Position numbers and translations under genes: made by a program. Below are positions 1 to 11,705 of a stretch of DNA of 64,000 nucleotides, piece by piece. Below the pieces are notes generated by a model. That model was not told the origin of the DNA. It did not search any database and saw only the letters and a program-made list of their open reading frames with translations. The first letter of the stretch is position 1. Each line of letters begins with the position of its first letter. Origin of the DNA: Cryptomeria japonica (lineage: Eukaryota > Streptophyta > Pinopsida > Cupressales > Cupressaceae); contig NC_081407.1 of assembly GCF_030272615.1 (NCBI RefSeq), positions 154,951,548 to 155,015,547 on the forward strand, read 5' to 3'.

Positions 1-110
1 AATCCGCGCCGCCACCTCATGAAAGGTCACATGATTTCCAAGAAATCAAAACATCGAACTCTGAACCTTGAGGAACAATCGTAATGCAAAAACCATAAAC
101 ATGACAAATA

Positions 111-282
111 TTGAACTTTGAACCTTGAACCTAAAAGGTTCAAGTTCAAGGTTCAACCAATGCTAAATACCAACTAAAACTAAAGAAGACTTAAGGGCGT
201 GTGGGAAGACAAACTTTTAATACGACACCCATTGAACTTTGAACCTTGAACCAAAAAGGTTCAAGTTCAAGGTTCAAGTTCA
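111..282. repeat. Pair of imperfect inverted repeats (gaaccttgaac motif)
   Basis: Two stem-loop-like blocks lie at 111-156 and 232-282. In each, a left arm reading TTGAACTTTGAACCTTGAAC is followed after a few A residues by its near reverse complement, GGTTCAAGTTCAAGGTTCAA. The two blocks are about 75 bases apart and very alike, so they look like a duplication of one palindromic unit. Function is unknown; they lie upstream of the decayed gypsy pol fragment. Confidence 0.6.
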
Positions 283-420
283 ACACAGTGAAACTTAAAG
301 AAAACAACGAAGACTGGATTACATGGAGAATTCAAAGCAAACAACGCGACCAAAGGACCAGATAGGGACATGACTCAATAAGGCGACATATAGAATGAAA
401 ATTTTTATATGTACCGCCAA

Positions 421-1740
421 CAGTGTTGATAGAGGAAAAATATTAGGACTCATGTCTTGTATTGTAGAATTGAGTTGGAAAAAAAGAAGATTGATGCTAT
501 AGTTAATATGCCACCTCCTAGAAACATTTTTTAACATTGTAGGTTACATGGAAAGATTCAGGCCATTCATTGATTTGTTGCACAACTCACAGATCAAACT
601 CTTCCTTTCACCCAATTGATTAAAAAGGATGATGCTTTTAAATGCAATGTGGATTGTAAAAAAGTCTTTGATGATTTAAAATGTTATCTAGCTAATCCTC
701 CTATCTTAAAACTTGTTGTTTGTAATTGTCCTTTCATCAATATACCATTGCTTCTTGTAATTCTATCATGGGCTTATTGGCACAACATTGTAGTGATAAT
801 AAATAGTGTCTTATGTATTACATAAGTTGCACTTTACTTGATGACGAGGTCCAATATATTGTAATTGAAAAACAATGCCTTGCTCTTTTCTTTGCAACTC
901 AAAAGTTAAGACATTGCCTTCTTAATGTTGAAACTCATGTCATCATTAAAATTAATTCATCAAAGCATATTTTCTCTAAAATAGATCTTTTAGGATGCTT
1001 AGAAAAATGGGTTATGGCGTTAATCAAGAATTTGACCTTAAGTTTGTTTCTCAAAAATCTATTAAAGGACAAGCTTTAATCAGCCATTTGGCCGATGCTC
1101 CTTCACCCTTCAATCTTCCTAATCAAGATACATTTCTTGATGATCTTGTACTTCCTTAGGTGTGGATAATAAATGGGCCTTATTCTCTGATGGATCTAGA
1201 TTTCAAACTGGATTCAGTGTTGGTATCATATTAGTGCTTCCTTTAGGAAAGCCCATTCCTCTATCCTATAGTCTAAAATTCTTATGTATCAACAACATTG
1301 TTGAATATGAAGCCCTTATAACTAGTTTGTTTGTGGATTTATCCTTTAATATTCAACACTTGTGTATCTTTGGTGACTCACAATTGATTATAAGATAAGT
1401 AATAGGGACATATCAGGCAAAATAAACTAAACTATCTCAATATTATGACTTAGTCTTATCACTAATAAAGAACTTTTCTTCTTACACAATAGATCCTATA
1501 CCATAGAAGGACAATCAACATGTGGATGCAATGGAAAGTACTACTTCCCTTATATCCCTTGAGGACCCTTTCATGTACTATCAATTTATCATCCATAACC
1601 TTACTTCACCTCGTATTTCTGATAGCTCTAGTGAGATTGCTTATTATTTCAATATGGATTCTAATGAGTGGTACTTGCATATTATTCGATATTTGTGTGA
1701 TGGTACTATTGATATCTAAAGCTAATGCTTAGAGACACAA
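421..1740 (+). pseudogene. Ty3/gypsy (Tat-like) pol fragment: RT end, RNase H, second RNase H
   Basis: This is a degraded polyprotein fragment of a Ty3/gypsy retrotransposon. In order the plus strand shows the end of reverse transcriptase (KIDAIVNMPPPRN near 490-530), the connection ahead of RNase H (FKCNVDCKKVFDDLKCYLANPP, 637-705, a phrase cut by no stop), the RNase H core (EKQCLALFFATQKLRH, about 868-915) with KGQAL, and a second RNase H-like domain (LFSDGSRFQTGFSVGIIL, NNIVEYEALI, FGDSQLII, 1162-1398), then a weaker tail to about 1740. The second RNase H points to the Tat lineage (Ogre/Retand relatives), in which such a domain is known. Stops and frameshifts break it throughout. No gag, integrase or LTRs were found nearby, so it is an old truncated relic. 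Family confidence is good, lineage moderate. Confidence 0.8.
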
Positions 1741-2956
1741 CCTATAGGATGTTCTAGAAATGAGGGACTAAAATATGCTTTGTAGAATGACCTCTGAGAC
1801 TTTAGATGCTACCTCTTTATTGCTTTCTTTGAGGAAAAGGAAAAAAGAGAAATGAAAACATAAGAAACTCTAAACTAAGGTGATACACCCATATGTCATA
1901 TGAATTTTGTTCATTATATAACATAATACAAGTTCAAAGTCCTAAGCCAATGTAAAACATGGAAGAATATGTAACATGATTCAAGAATCCACAATGCCAT
2001 ATATTATGAAAGGTAGAAATGTAAAGCATCAACAATGACTAAGAAGAGACAAAACACACAATAGAAACAACCACGACACAATTTCATGCATTTAATCTCT
2101 ATTAATTCCAAGAACATAACATGCTAAGGTCTAGGAATTGCAATAGAAGTTACTAATTTTTTCTCTCTTCCGTGATGACTTTGATTCATAAACAGTATCG
2201 TTGGGTTGGCTAGGATGTGCACAGTGCTGGCGTGTAGAGAACATCGAGTAGTTAATGAATTCAAAGAATAAAGGCTCACAAACTTGGTAAAATGAATCCA
2301 AAAAAAGTAAGTAAAACTTCCAAGCTCGAAACAATTAAAAGTGATTCAAAACTTTATCAAAGTTCTAATACAAAAATACCTTGGTAGAATATCCATACCA
2401 AACAATTATATTTGTTCCTTCTCTCATGATGTCAGTGTCATCTAGCACACTTAACTACTGTTGTTAGAACCACCTCGATGGATTGGGCTTTAAATTTGCA
2501 TTGGTGCTTACATCCATGTCAATCATCCACAATAAATAAGATCTACAGCTCTAGCGAATCCTCGAGGACCTCTGCCTATGGAGTCAAGAATCCAAAATCA
2601 GTATGCTGCCAAAATTGAACATTAAAAGGAAAAATATGCAGGATTGCAACTTTGAGAGCACCGACTGCAAGGATGCTCAATCTGCTTTTGATGGTTGTGC
2701 TTTCTACTACAGCGCTTGAAACGCTTGATCTCTTTAAAGGAGATATTACTTAGCATTAACAATGCAAATTCCATATGAATTTGAGCTGGGCCAAGGGATA
2801 CAAAATTCCTTCAACCTCTATGATGCTTGAACATGAGGTGAGGGATTGAAATAATGATTGATCTTGCTGCTTATTCTGCAATAGTTACTTTACTTGATCC
2901 TCAACTAAAACTGATCTATCAGGGAGAAAAGGAGAAGAGAGTCCCAATCAGACTAG
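1741..2956. other. No recognisable gene
   Basis: AT-rich sequence with scattered stops in all frames. It may be further decayed retroelement sequence continuing from the pol fragment, but no protein motif, terminal repeat or tandem array stands out. Confidence 0.5.
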
Positions 2957-3511
2957 TTACTTTATGTGCTCTCGCATTTGCTTCACTATTACTTCCAAGG
3001 CATAGAGACATTCATTACACTTAATGAACTCATTGGCTTTCTTGGTTGCTTGTCTCCTATCACTAGTTCTTGCTGCCGCCAAAGTATTATCTGCTACAAT
3101 GTATAATTTCTTCATTAATAAATTAGATTCTGCAACCTTTGAAACAATGGATGATGGAATCTTCTCCATAGTTGTGCCAACATCTGCACTCAGCTTTTGG
3201 GTATCCACTATAAATTTGAATGCAAGTCAATAAGAAACGATTACACATTTTATTTTCTCCCATTGTGAAATATATAGCTGTTGAATCATGGGAAGAATAT
3301 TTACTACTTGTGTGGAATTGGATAATGCACTTTGCAACTGTTGAATTTTTTGATCCTTATTTGTATTTTCTAGTTGCAATTGTTTTAAATTATTCAGAGA
3401 ATTGGTGAGTTCTTGCCCTTTTTGAGCTAACTCATACATTTTCTTGTGCAATTTTTCTTCGACCACTTCTTGCTTCTTTCTTCTTTGCATCTCCTTGGGC
3501 CTAAACTTCAA
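2957..3511 (-). pseudogene. Broken ORF encoding coiled-coil protein, unknown
   Basis: Two open segments on the minus strand (3511 to 3227, then 3208 to 2957) read as consecutive parts of one protein separated by a stop and frameshift. The first is strongly helical and charged, with heptad-like Leu/Gln spacing (residues such as LNNLKQLQLENTNKDQKIQQ). The second continues with a helical, Lys-rich stretch ending near KQMREHIK. I do not recognise the family. Long helical C-termini like this occur in retrotransposon-associated ORFs and also in host proteins. The broken frame and the surrounding relics favour a dead transposon-borne ORF. It is not evidently homologous to the ORF in unit G at 34387-38000. 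Confidence 0.45.
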
Positions 3512-3689
3512 TTAGCTCTTTCTATAGTTTACTCTTCTTAGTTTGCACATCTTATTGCAGATTCAATGCATCAAATAGATTCTTATGTATTAGTATTAGG
3601 CCCCGCTCTTTGGCCTATGACCTCAATTTTGTAGTCTCCTTCTCGTTTTTAATTGCATCTATTTAGTCTTAAGCATCTTGTAACTTTGT

Positions 3690-3707
3690 TGTGTGTGTGT
3701 GTGTGTG
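3690..3707. repeat. (GT)n microsatellite
   Basis: About nine uninterrupted GT dinucleotides. Confidence 0.95.
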
Positions 3708-3794
3708 ATGAAAGACTTAAGGACATGGAGGTTGAGATGGAGAGATCACATTTATTGCCAAGTGTGAGCTCAAGAAGCAACCTTGAGTAAATAA

Positions 3795-4065
3795 GCATTG
3801 CACCATCAAGGTCCAAGTACCCAAATGTAAGATTCAAGTACCTAGATGCGTGAAGCAAGGAGGATTTGAGTACTTGAGTGTAAGATGTAAGTACCCTAAA
3901 TGCATGTACAAAGAAGGTTCAAATACCCAAGTGAAAGGCTTGAGTACTCTGGGTGAGTAGACAAGCAAAGGCTCAAATACCCATGTGTAAGGTTTGAGTA
4001 CTTTGGAAGCATGGACAAGCAAAGTTGTAAATACCTGAGTGTAAGACTCAAGGTACCTTTGATGT
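3795..4065. repeat. Degenerate tandem repeat array
   Basis: A roughly 60-base unit recurs about four times. Each copy has the pattern caagtaccc-(a)agtg-taaggtttgagtac followed by a spacer with acaagcaaagg. Copies are diverged and of uneven length. The overlapping minus-strand open frames (3649-4081) have a repetitive composition set by this array and are not taken as genes. Confidence 0.7.
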
Positions 4066-5392
4066 GAGCATTTTTGACCAATTTGATTTGTAAATTAGCT
4101 ATTTACTTGTCACATGTTGATGTGTCATGATGAAGTGGAAAGAGGAGTGGGGATGTGGATTTGAAGGAAAATGTAAATGGGGTGAATAAATATGATTTTT
4201 AGAAGAAATTTGGGAAAATGAATTATATAATTAAATTAGGGAATTCAACCATATAATAGAAGAATGTTTAAATGACTTTTGCATTCATATTAATTAATTG
4301 AGCCAGATTTATGTGTATACAGTTTCAAAAAAAACTCAAACATTATAAACTATTCTTTGTAGCCAATTTTCTTATTAATGACATTGAACTTTAATAATTT
4401 CAAATGCGATAACTAAACTCATAAAATTGAATGTTATAAAATTGATTATAAATCAATGTAAAGCTAAATACAATTAGCAACAACAATTTATATTAAAAAA
4501 TGAGGTTGTAATGCTTAACATAAAGGTGATTCTCTTTTCTTTTTGCAACTTATATTCTTTTTGGTATAATTGATAGGTTTCATTGGAACACCCAACACAT
4601 TTGATATGCCATATGACAATGCTTTTATGAAATATCATTCATGAGGGACGTTTTGAGTATGACGACTCACATAATGGAGTTGCCTCCCATTTTGGGAGGT
4701 AGCTACATTATGGAGCTGATTTCTTCATTACTTGGGTAGAAAATTAGAATTGTAACATGTAGATTTGTCATAACATTCATTCTCATTGCTAAAGGAAGGG
4801 TCAACTTGCTATATTAGATCCAAACTTGAAACATTTTGACATCGTCATTTTCTATACTCTCATGTAGTTTTGCAATATAATATTTTTGCTTGAATTCAAT
4901 CACTCTCTTATACAAATCTTGCTAGTTTAGGTAGAGCAATGAGGAATCAAAGGGTTTTGTGTAGATTTAGATAAGTTTTTCTTAAAAAAAAATAAGGAAT
5001 TGAGCTATAGTAGAGGAATTAACATCAATCCGATTCAAAAGCATCTGGTTGGAGATTGTTTATCATCATTCTTGGATGTCTATCTCAAATCTTTAGCTTC
5101 ATTTGTCTGGATTTCTAAGTAGGTTTTAATGCTCTATTTTTTGTTTGAACATCTATTTCTAAATTATTGAAACTCTACCTTTCATCTTTGTTTTACCCTG
5201 AAAAGAAACTAAAATATTTTAATATTGTTAGACATAAAATGAAAACTTACAATACTAATATAATAGATGCATATGAATAATAGGAAAAAATTATACAAAA
5301 TCTATTGACTGTAATTGAAATCTAGTCAATTCTTGTGATTGAAAAATATGAAAATTGCTATTCATTTGAGTTGATTGCTCAAGAACGCATAC
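4066..5392. other. AT-rich intergenic sequence, nothing recognised
   Basis: Long AT-rich stretch without open frames of note, terminal repeats or protein motifs. Confidence 0.5.
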
Positions 5393-5445
5393 ACACATTT
5401 ATGTATATAGTAATATATATGTATATTATATATACATAAATGTGT
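5393..5445. repeat. Perfect 17-bp inverted repeat with 19-nt loop
   Basis: Arms ACACATTTATGTATATA (5393-5409) and its exact reverse complement (5429-5445) enclose an AT-rich loop. It could be a tiny hairpin or the remains of a miniature transposon, but no target duplication could be assigned. Confidence 0.75.
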
Positions 5446-6176
5446 TATACCTTTTTAAATAAATATTGCATAATCATTTATTATTTTCATATAAAAATCT
5501 GCAAGCTTATTTTTTTATTGAAACGATGTATTTGAGAAAGAACAACATAAGAATAGTCAATTTCATTATGCACAAAAAGTCTTATAGTTTCAAATTGCTT
5601 TGAAAAATAACTTTTGCTTACATAGTCATATCATATTCTTAGTATAGGTGAATAAAGCATTAGTATGTACACGAGCATGATGAAAAGAAATAGATAATCT
5701 CATTAGACACATGCACGATTGACTACATTTAAATGAAGTAGATTAAGTTCTCCTTCTATGTTTGGGCTATTATTCCAGGAATGGGTGTCGAATATGGGTA
5801 AACAAAGAAGGTTGATCTTCTTTTTGAAAAAAAACAATTATTTTAAATTGCTCATGCCAAAGTCATGTTTTTATTGAAATAGATGCAATTAGTCTACCAA
5901 AATTTATTGATATGTTTCTCAGTCATATCCTAATAGTAGGGTATTTCGTAAATTATGGAGTGAATTATTTTATTCTCATTAATTATGTGGAAAATTTGTA
6001 AATATTTAATTTGTGAGATAATTAGGGTATGGAACCTTACACAAAGTGTCATTCTGTCTATACTAATGTGTATTGCAAAAGATACATATTCTCTTTTCCC
6101 ACTTTCTTTAATTGTCATCTATTGTTCACAAAAGGACAACACAAAAATAACACTAGGCAAGGGCTGCAAAGGGAAT
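5446..6176. other. AT-rich intergenic sequence, nothing recognised
   Basis: No coding or repeat structure that I can support. Confidence 0.45.
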
Positions 6177-6980
6177 TGTTGTAAGGGTTTAGGTGTCATC
6201 AAACTTGTAAATCTATGTAATTAATTGGTCCTAATATTATGTATGCAATTGACCCGTAAGAGATGAAGGGTTTTCATTGATAATGGTAATTAGTTTTTTA
6301 TAGCTATGATAAATATATATTTTACTGATCCTCATAAATGTCTAGTAACTGACATGGAGTTACTAAGTTACCTTCATTGAGTGGGTATCATAATAACTGT
6401 AAAATAGTAAAGTTACTCATGCTAGGTGTCCACCTTGGAGAATCAATGAATCTGGGATAGTATGACATTTGTTATAAGTTGTAAGAGTATCTATGACAAT
6501 TATGGCAACTATTATAAGATTTTATGATAGTTATGACAACATCTTTGCTATTCTGGTCCTTAGGTGCCTATGCATGGAAAATACCTTATGACAACTATAA
6601 GTGTTGTAAGTGGCCATCATGAGGTGTAATTGATGTTTCCAAGAAGGGAGGAATGGTTTTTTCCTAGTGGTTTTATGCTTGCTGCTTTGAGATACCAAAT
6701 TGGTTTTCCCTCCTACAAATCTCTATAAATTGGAGCCACGAGTTAGTGGTGATATCAAGTGTTGTGTTTCAGTTTATAGTAATTGTGTTTCATTGTATTA
6801 ATTTTTTGCAGATTAATTACATACTTTCCCTCTTTCTCTAATGAAGCTTTTTTCCATGTAAATCTAATATTGTTTTTTACTAAGGGTAAAGCGGGTTTTG
6901 AGGGGACCCAAAACCCCATACAATAGGTTTTGAAGGGACTTGAAACCCTCAAATTTTGAAAGAATTCTGAACTCACTCAC
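6177..6980 (+). repeat. Diverged LTR related to the LTRs of element D
   Basis: From TGTTGTAAGGGTTTAGGTGT the sequence parallels the LTRs at 20546 and 26417: a shared opening (tttaggtg-catcaa-cttgtaaat), a middle part with atctatgacaattatgg, tggtccttaggtgcc and ccttatgacaactataag, and a TATA-like ctctataaatt at about 6721. The right boundary is not clear, so whether it is a solo LTR or a truncated copy is open. Confidence 0.55.
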
Positions 6981-8239
6981 AAAACACTACAATAAGATAC
7001 AACATATGCAACCAACAAACTACCACAACCTAGCAACAAGAAACTAAGCATTAAATAATCAATTGTAAAAGTCAAAGGTTGCAACCAACAAACTAGACTA
7101 CTCAAACAATCATAAGCAAAGGATTTTTCTCGGGTCCCTTAACCTTAACAATGGGTTTTGACAAGGCTCCCATAACCTTCACCTCCAATTACATAAAGAT
7201 ATTACGTAATAAACTCAACATAATAAACTCACTATAATAATGGGCTTTGCAAAGGCTCCCATAATCTTTAGCTGATGCAGAAATATTCTTCCATCAATCA
7301 CTTTAAACTCCATCGTGGTCTCCAACTCAATAGGAGAAGAAAGACATAGAATAAGATAAAAGGCAACAACAACTCCCATGCAACCAAAGTCTAGAAATAG
7401 GGCAGCAAAAGCCCCCTTAATGTAACTTCCAACCTCTCCCACAAAGCCATTATCCACCTCAATAGGAGACACGTCCACCTCAATAGAATCAATGAAAGAT
7501 AAACTAAGAAGCAAAGAAAACCAAGCCTTGGCCACTCCCATGAGAAGGTTCTCCACCAATATAGGAGAATATTCCACTTCAATAGGAGTATCACAGAGGA
7601 GGACTAGGGAAAGAGCATAATGAACCCCCTTATGAAAAATGGAAACCTAAAACCATAGAGCTCCATCTATGCTCACAAGGATGGACATCACCTAAAAAAT
7701 AGAGAGAACTCTTAACCAAAAAATAGAGTACCAACAAAAATGAATCCAAGAGAAATGAAGGCCAACAACTCAAGCTTAGGGAAAAGAATAAGGCTTGCTT
7801 CAAGAGCAACAAAAATGGGAATGATAAGACAAGCACAAAAGAAAAATGTACCCCATAAAAATAATAAGAGGCAAAAACTAAAAGGGGCAGATAAAGCCTT
7901 GTCCATGCTTACCAGGGGCAAAAACCTAGCATAACCACCATTGATAGCCCAAGTTCTTCGAATAAAAAATACCCACATTAGAACCTTTAGCCAAAATCTT
8001 AGCACCACTAATGGCCAAAACAAACAACCACCCATAAAACAAAGAGAAGAAGCCAACATAGACCAGAAAAATAGAGGCAACGCCATCACAATAATTGTCG
8101 ATAGAGGCTAGCACACGAGGAGAAACACTAGCCCCCTTAATAAAGAAACCAATAACCATAGAGGAGAACAAAAAGCCATTGTAGGCGCCCTTCAAAACCA
8201 TGGATAGGGGAAATGGAGCAAAAATAACCCCGAAGTAGG
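6981..8239 (-). other. Unassigned repeat-like region with hydrophobic open frames
   Basis: The minus strand is rich in CTT/TTT codons and yields several overlapping short hydrophobic frames between about 7215 and 8315. They look like products of base composition rather than real membrane proteins. Phrases such as caaaggctcccata recur at about 7164 and 7250. The copia element B is inserted at the right end of this stretch, and sequence with a similar flavour continues beyond it at 12108, so this may be one older element split by B. Confidence 0.3.
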
Positions 8240-8731
8240 TGTAAGAATTGACTATGAAGGTAGCCACCCAAGATCTAGAGGCCAAATGGAAAGCAAAATA
8301 AAAAAAGAGAAACAATGTGACAAGAATAAATTGTATTCCTATTAATAATGCAATACAATATGATTAGTTGGATCATCGATGAATGAATATTACATGGGAG
8401 ACCCCTTGATTATATATTCAAAGTGAGAACATAAAAGTGAATAAGATTATGACAAGAGTTGTAATCTTATGGCATGGGACAAAAAGTGACAACCTATTAT
8501 CCCACCTAAAGTGGATAAGTGATCACATGATAACACTACTAAAGGTGGATCACCCACCAAAGGTGGAAAAGTGCAACCACGAAAGGCGGATATGATAATG
8601 TGATGAAGACACTAAAGGTAGAGACACCACATAAAGTGGAAATGTTCCAACAACTCCTATGTGGTTCCCTAAGTAAGCTTAAGTGACATGTAAGGAAAAA
8701 CCATATGTGAGGAAAAGGTCTCCCCATAACA
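8240..8731 (-). repeat. 3' LTR of copia element B
   Basis: Long direct match to 11706-12107, sharing for example gtagccacccaaga, ggtggatcac and ggttccctaagtaagctt. In minus sense it begins near 8731 after a purine-rich run (rc of about 8748-8757) and ends at 8240. Confidence 0.8.
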
Positions 8732-8759
8732 GAGAAGAAGAGAGACCCCCTCCTTGATG

Positions 8760-9441
8760 TAGAATATGCACTAATAGTAGATGCTCCAAGATGGATGTAG
8801 AAATGCTACACAATCGTCGAAAAATGTTCCTCCCCTTTGGAAGAATCAAAACCAAAGGTGGATGTATGAAGTCTCCCCAATCCTAAAAGGAATATGTGGA
8901 AGAAAACTCAAGATGTATGGAGTCTTTGAAAGTTGCTCAAGTGTCCCCACGTCGATGTTGAAATTTTCTCCTTTCAAATCAGGTGCACTAAGCCACACTA
9001 CTGAAAAAGACAAGCTAGGATCTAGTGAAAAATGATTGTAGAACAATATCCAAAGACTCAAATGTCTCCTTTAAAGATAAAGTGACCTCCAAATGTTGCA
9101 CATAAGTATCCACATTCACATCAAACTCGAAAGAGTGATCATGTAGAGGATGAATAAGAGGGTCAAAGTGTTTCCTCACAACAACTAAAAAAGGATCATC
9201 TCCATCAAAGAGAAGATGAATATCATCAATGATGCCTCCCAAATCTGTAATGTAGGACTCCACAAAAAAACTTGCAATGTTTATCAAGTAATCATCCCAA
9301 GGAACTATATCTAGAAGACAATGTGTATCTTGTTGCATTGAATCACAAGAAGTTGAAACCATAGCAACATGAGCATCATTAGGAGCAACAATATATGTGA
9401 TATCAATAGGAGGAGATGAAATGCAAGGTTCAAGAACATGA
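8760..9441 (-). other. Element B internal sequence after protease, unrecognised
   Basis: This is where integrase and RT would lie in a full copia element. One open frame (9362-9015, minus) is acidic and shows no RT or integrase motif that I can see. It may be a remnant or filler sequence following the deletion. Confidence 0.4.
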
Positions 9442-9843
9442 TCACACGTGAGAGCACAAGTTCAAGTAACCAAAGTTATCCTCAATATCAGAATCCACAC
9501 TAGAAGTGTGATTATCATTAGAAGAATCAAAGTCATCGATAGGAACAAAGTTTGAAAAGGAGTACAACTGGGATGCATGGTCCACCACCCCAATAGCAAT
9601 GATAGCTCTACTCTGCAAGTCTCTAATGATAAATGAATCGGGAGTGAAATCCACAGTATTCCTTTTTGCACCATGAGTGATTTGATAGATGGAAATAAGA
9701 TTGCTTGTCAAGTGAGGCATACACAACACATCATTGAAGGTGCCATCCCCAATATCAATAGATCCCTTACCAATTACATTCATATATGTATGATTGCCCA
9801 TCAAAATTGGTGGCATGATGCAAGGCTCAAATGAAGAGAACAT
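9442..9843 (-). pseudogene. Copia protease / pre-integrase-type fragment of element B
   Basis: The minus-strand frame reads through the characteristic region around the copia aspartic protease: GKGSIDIGDGTFNDVLCMPH, LTSNLISIYQITH, DFTPDSFIIRDLQ and VDHASQLYSFSNF. These match the conserved plant Ty1/copia sequence lying between the protease core and GAG-pre-integrase domain. The fragment then runs into an Asp/Ser-rich tail and stops, with no integrase following. Together with the gag ORF it belongs to the same polyprotein, now split by stops between about 9843 and 10173. The protein would normally process the Gag-Pol polyprotein; this copy is incomplete. Confidence 0.85.
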
Positions 9844-10073
9844 ATATTGTGAAGATGCCTATAGTGAGAAGCTCCTAAATCGAGAAGCCATCTCCTTGAA
9901 TTATGACTTATATTAGCACAAAGAGCTTGTCCTTTGCTTGTCCCAAAAGTGTGACTCTTTCTCTTATCAATTTTTTCTTATTTGGAAGAAGAAGTTTAAG
10001 TAGACATTCTAGAAGGCAAACTAATTCTATTCTTCTAAAAAAGATGCTTCAATTGATCAATATCATTCTTGTA

Positions 10074-10115
10074 ACAATGGTGTCCATTGTGTTCGAGCTT
10101 CTTGCAATATGGACA
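10074..10115 (-). other. CCHC zinc knuckle of copia Gag (element B)
   Basis: The minus strand encodes CPYCKKLEHNGHHC, a C-x2-C-x4-H-x4-C nucleocapsid knuckle that binds retroelement RNA. It lies between gag and protease as expected, in a frame offset from the gag ORF, so a frameshift separates them. Confidence 0.85.
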
Positions 10116-10172
10116 TGTAAGCTTCTACTTCTTATATGATTCCCCTTTAGGAGAGGATATAGAATCTCTTTG

Positions 10173-10742
10173 TTAAGGAGAGGAAGATTGTGTTCTATCC
10201 TTTTGTCGCTTTGGATTTGATTGCTTCTGCTTTTTGTTGGAACCTTTTTCATAATTAGGCACCAAAGCATGTGACTTGGATGACTTGAGAATACCCATTG
10301 TGTTTAAATTTTCTTGTTCAAGCATCAACATCTTAGTGAATGAATCAAAGGATGTTGTAGTATGGGCACCACCCATAGTCAATCGATGAGTGTGGAAATT
10401 GGAAACAAAAGCTACATATTCCAAAGGAATCTTGCCCAACAAATTAAAGACCAACAATGTACCCTTCTTCTCAATGCCATAATCCTTGAATGGCTCTCTC
10501 AACTCATTTTCCTCGGTGACATAATCTTGGATTGTTTCAAAATCCTTAGGATACAAACTTAGGAGATCACTTTCAAGTGTGTATCCTCTAATCTTATCAA
10601 CTTGACCATACAATCGACCAAGTTTATCCCAGGCTTCCTTGATTGTCTTACACTTCTTAATATGAAAGATAAGATCAAGTGATATATATATTTTCAATAA
10701 TTTAAGAGTCATGGAACTTTTGATGAGCCATTCTATTTTCAA
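10173..10742 (-). pseudogene. Copia Gag core (UBN2-type) of element B
   Basis: An open frame of 189 codons reads as a typical plant Ty1/copia Gag: KTIKEAWDKLGRLYGQVDKI, then LLSLYPKDFETIQDYVTE, ELREPFKDYGIEKKG, FVSNFHTHRLTMG and SFTKMLMLEQENL. A Lys/Gln-rich tail leads to the zinc knuckle at 10074-10115. Gag assembles the virus-like particle in the cytoplasm. The frame's upstream start is lost and it is cut from the knuckle by a frameshift, so I call it a pseudogene. The family call is firm from this order of motifs. Confidence 0.9.
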
Positions 10743-11693
10743 ATTAGCATCGACATTAGGATGTGAGGGTTATAAAATAGTGCCATCAACATAATGACTT
10801 AAACTTTTTTCGATTAGTTTACTTCATGCATTAACTTTCAAAGTTGCATAATTATACGAAGTTAAAAGTGGAAATTTAGGAGAACCCATAAATGAAAATC
10901 AAAAATAGCACAAGAGATAGAGAGGAAGGTACAAACACACAAGACACCCCCAAATTCACTTAATCAAAGAACCCCCCAAATAGAAATGGTTTCACACTTT
11001 ATACTTAGTGCGATTACAATGGCCACTTGCAAAATAAGGCAAAACGGACTTCTAATTATTAGTGATTACAATTGTTACATGTAAGCTATATTAAACTCAA
11101 ATCAATATGCAAAATACCAAACTGTGATCTATGCATTACATGTGCCAAAAATAAGCTATACAAGGCCATGTGTTGAAAGTGATTTTTTTTATCACAATGA
11201 CTATAAACTGATAGCACCAATATAAAATACAAAAAAAATAATGCAATTTTTAAAAAAATTACACCCAAAAGGGAGTCCATATGAGCCTGAACAAATCTCC
11301 AAAAGTTGCAAAAATATAAATTTCACAATTTAAAAAAAAATTGTGTACAAAAATGAAAAACTCCTAGACCACTATGGAGATCATTGTATAAAAAAAAAAT
11401 CTTGAAAAAAAGAGAATGAATGACTGAGATATCATTGTGTTGAAACTCGCATGTTATGACACCTGAATCGTTGCCGCACCTCCAAACATCAAATGAGTCT
11501 AGATTTGACTTCTAGAGTCATATTTAAACAAAATAAAAGGCGATTCTAACTTTCTCAAACCTCTTGAATGTAATGGTGGCCTCATATCAGACTTAATAAG
11601 CTCCAACTTTGATTTGCAACATAAAAATAATGAATCCAAAATTTCAAAATTACTCAAAAAACTCTCCAATGTCAAACCAATGACATTCCAAAA
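10743..11693 (-). other. Untranslated leader of copia element B
   Basis: AT-rich sequence between the PBS and gag of element B with runs of A and no supported ORF. It is probably the element leader plus a decayed gag N-terminus. Confidence 0.5.
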
Positions 11694-11705
11694 GCTCTTA
11701 TACCA
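11694..11705 (-). other. Primer-binding site of element B (tRNA-iMet type)
   Basis: On the minus strand TGGTATAAGAGC directly follows the end of the 5' LTR. It is one base off the common plant TGGTATCAGAGC, complementary to the 3' end of initiator tRNA-Met. It fixes both the LTR edge and the element orientation. Confidence 0.85.

Noticed and set aside
7215-8315. Several hydrophobic minus-strand ORFs that look like multi-pass membrane proteins
   Set aside because: They overlap in different frames, consist mainly of Leu/Phe/Ser from a pyrimidine-rich strand, and the longest runs into the LTR of copia B. Composition explains them.
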